From the NCBI GenBank assembly GCA_001313065.1, contig BBFD01000182.1, forward strand, positions 1 to 8,388: DNA of 8,388 bases. The letters are read 5' to 3'. Position numbers and translations under genes: made by a program. The notes beneath the pieces are model-generated. The model saw only the letters and a program-made list of their open reading frames with translations, was not told the origin of the DNA and did no database searches. This DNA is from Silvimonas sp. JCM 19000. GTDB lineage: Bacteria > Pseudomonadota > Gammaproteobacteria > Burkholderiales > Chitinibacteraceae. This document shows positions 7,426 to 8,388 of this stretch, one piece after another; positions within the stretch are counted from its first letter, which is position 1; the number at the start of each line of letters is the position of its first letter.

Positions 7426-7464
7426 GGCGGGGCGCATAAAGAGGGCCCGCCCGGTTTTTATTTT
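7426..7464 (+). terminator. Hairpin and T-rich tract on the plus strand in the divergent gap
   Basis: GGCGGG (7426-7431) pairs with CCCGCC (7446-7451) and is followed by GG, TTTTT, A and TTTT (7455-7464). The layout resembles an intrinsic terminator, but no plus-strand gene lies to its left. It could be part of the marC leader or control region. The TATAAA at 7464-7469 may instead be a -10 box for marC, though no matching -35 box is seen. The full gap 7250-7519 holds no gene I can support. Confidence 0.3.
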
Positions 7465-7519
7465 ATAAACAACAAAGTCGCGGCATCGGCCAGCGGCTGC
7501 AGCCAGAGCCAGGGAGCGT

Positions 7520-8232
7520 ATGCAACCGTATATCGCACTGTTTTTTTTACCAAGTTATTGCTGGTGTTGGCGGGCTTGATCCCCATCGTCAATCCCTTGG
7601 GCGCCGCACCGATCTTTCTATCGATGACCTCGCGTTACACCTCGGCCGAACGCGCGGTGCTGGCACGGCGGATTGGCATTTATTGTTTCTGCCTGTTGCT
7701 GGGCAGCATGTTTGTCGGCACTTATGTGCTGGATTTCTTTGGCGTGTCGTTGCCGATCGTGCGGGTGTGCGGCGGCTTGCTGGTGGCGGTGGCGGGCTGG
7801 AAATTATTGAACGACAGCAACGCCGGTGATTCGAGCGAGCCCATCGGCGATGCCACCGAGAACATCGAAACGCCGCAGCGCCGCGACGAGTTGCGCCAAC
7901 GTGCGTTCTTTCCGCTGACTTTTCCGTTCACCGTGGGGCCGGGTTCGATCACGGTGGCGATCACGCTCGGCGTCGGCATCCATGACGAAAGCGCGCATCG
8001 CATTGTATTGCCGCTGGCCAGTGTGGCCGGCGTGGCCCTGGTGGCGGTGATTGTTTATCTGGTGGATCGCTACGCCGACAAGGCGCTCAGCCTGATCGGC
8101 CGCACCGGCACGGTGGTGTTCATGCGGCTGTCGGCGTTTATCTTGTTGTGTCTGGGTGCGCAGATTTTGTGGGATGGCGCCAGTGGCCTGGCGGGTGACT
8201 TTATCAGCAGCCACCCGTGGGCCACCCACTGA
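7520..8232 (+). CDS. MarC family integral membrane protein (UPF0056)
   Basis: MarC-family proteins are six-helix inner-membrane proteins; despite the name, no antibiotic-resistance role is established and the transported substrate is not known. The start is ATG 7520-7522 with AGGGAG three bases upstream, giving MQPYIALFFFTKLLLVLAGL. The raw frame fails at eight T (7541-7548); one added base restores it and the gene becomes 714 bases, 237 residues, typical for the family. The conserved IVNPLGAAPIF lies in the first hydrophobic segment (residues 23-33). LTFPFTVGPGSITVAITLG (about 131-149) matches the second conserved block after the polar loop 97-128. Further hydrophobic segments lie near 51-72, 75-95, 163-183 and 199-220. 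It ends ten bases from the convergent waaA-like gene. Confidence 0.88.
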
Positions 8233-8242
8233 AGTTCGCGCG

Positions 8243-8388
8243 CTAGCCGCGATCCTGCGGCAGCTGGCGCTTGAGCATATCCAGCACGCGTTGCGTGGCG
8301 CCGCGATGTTTGCTGGCAAAGCGCGTCGCGATCTTGCTGGCTTCGGCGCGCGCCGAGCGGTTGTTGAGCCAGAGCGCGGCAATGCGGG
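8243..8388 (-). CDS. waaA: C-terminal fragment resembling Kdo transferase WaaA (KdtA), cut by the window edge
   Basis: Only the last 47 codons and the TAG stop (8243-8245) are present; the gene runs off the right edge. The fragment reads RIAALWLNNRSARAEASKIA, then TRFASKHRGATQRVLDMLKR and QLPQDRG. The piece FASKHRGATQRVLDML resembles the end of betaproteobacterial 3-deoxy-D-manno-octulosonic acid transferases, the enzyme that adds Kdo to lipid A at the inner membrane. The catalytic parts are outside the window, so the name rests on a short tail. The stretch needs no frame correction. A GCCGC/GCGGC hairpin over the last codons (8247-8261) may help end transcription. Confidence 0.55.
   Translation of the reverse strand, partial: RIAALWLNNRSARAEASKIATRFASKHRGATQRVLDMLKRQLPQDRG

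Noticed and set aside
7804..8382. Long minus-strand frame opposite marC
   Set aside because: It is the antisense shadow of a clear MarC protein, is rich in Arg/Ala/Gln, and only its outer end overlaps the genuine waaA-like tail in another frame.
1..8388. Search for a novel defence, mobile or repeat-based system
   Set aside because: No direct-repeat array, integrase, transposase, toxin-antitoxin pair, reverse transcriptase or nuclease motif was seen. The genes are ordinary metabolic and envelope genes.

Overview
The window looks like chromosomal DNA from a betaproteobacterium, most likely of the order Burkholderiales (Oxalobacteraceae-like). I infer this from moderately high GC, the protein flavour of the molybdenum cofactor (Moco) genes, and a Kdo-transferase-like C-terminus at the right edge. 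The genus cannot be fixed from the sequence alone. No mobile element, CRISPR array, tRNA, rRNA or phage gene was seen.

Layout, left to right. (1) Positions 109-1373, minus: a membrane acyltransferase of the acyltransferase-3 (OafA/NodX) family. (2) 1599-2320, minus: an exported protein of unknown function. (3) 2710 to about 3405, plus: a lipoprotein of unknown function, divergent from (2) and convergent with (4). (4) 3411-7249, minus: a six-gene unit in transcription order PpiC-type peptidyl-prolyl isomerase, moeA, moaD, moaE, mobA, moaC. (5) 7520-8232, plus: a MarC-family membrane protein, divergent from (4). (6) 8243-8388, minus: the last 47 codons of a gene that looks like waaA (kdtA), convergent with marC.

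The Moco unit covers several steps. MoaC (with MoaA, not in this window) makes cyclic pyranopterin monophosphate. MoaD and MoaE form molybdopterin synthase. MoeA inserts molybdate. MobA attaches GMP to give the bis-MGD form used by nitrate reductases, formate dehydrogenases and similar enzymes. The leading isomerase resembles the one that sits beside narGHJI and Moco genes in nitrate respirers, so the unit may serve a periplasm-facing or membrane-bound molybdoenzyme encoded elsewhere.

The dominant oddity is technical. At least 22 reading-frame breaks are spread over seven genes on both strands, many inside runs of 6-8 A or T. Each break is healed by adding or removing one base, and the healed genes give full-length family members whose lengths divide by three. 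This pattern fits uncorrected indel errors in the assembly far better than seven independent pseudogenes. The gene limits given here assume those corrections. I found no convincing evidence of an undescribed biological system. The points most worth a second look are the absence of any stop or start codon between MobA and MoaC, the isomerase at the head of the Moco operon with a terminator-like hairpin in its leader, and the two unrecognised envelope proteins.
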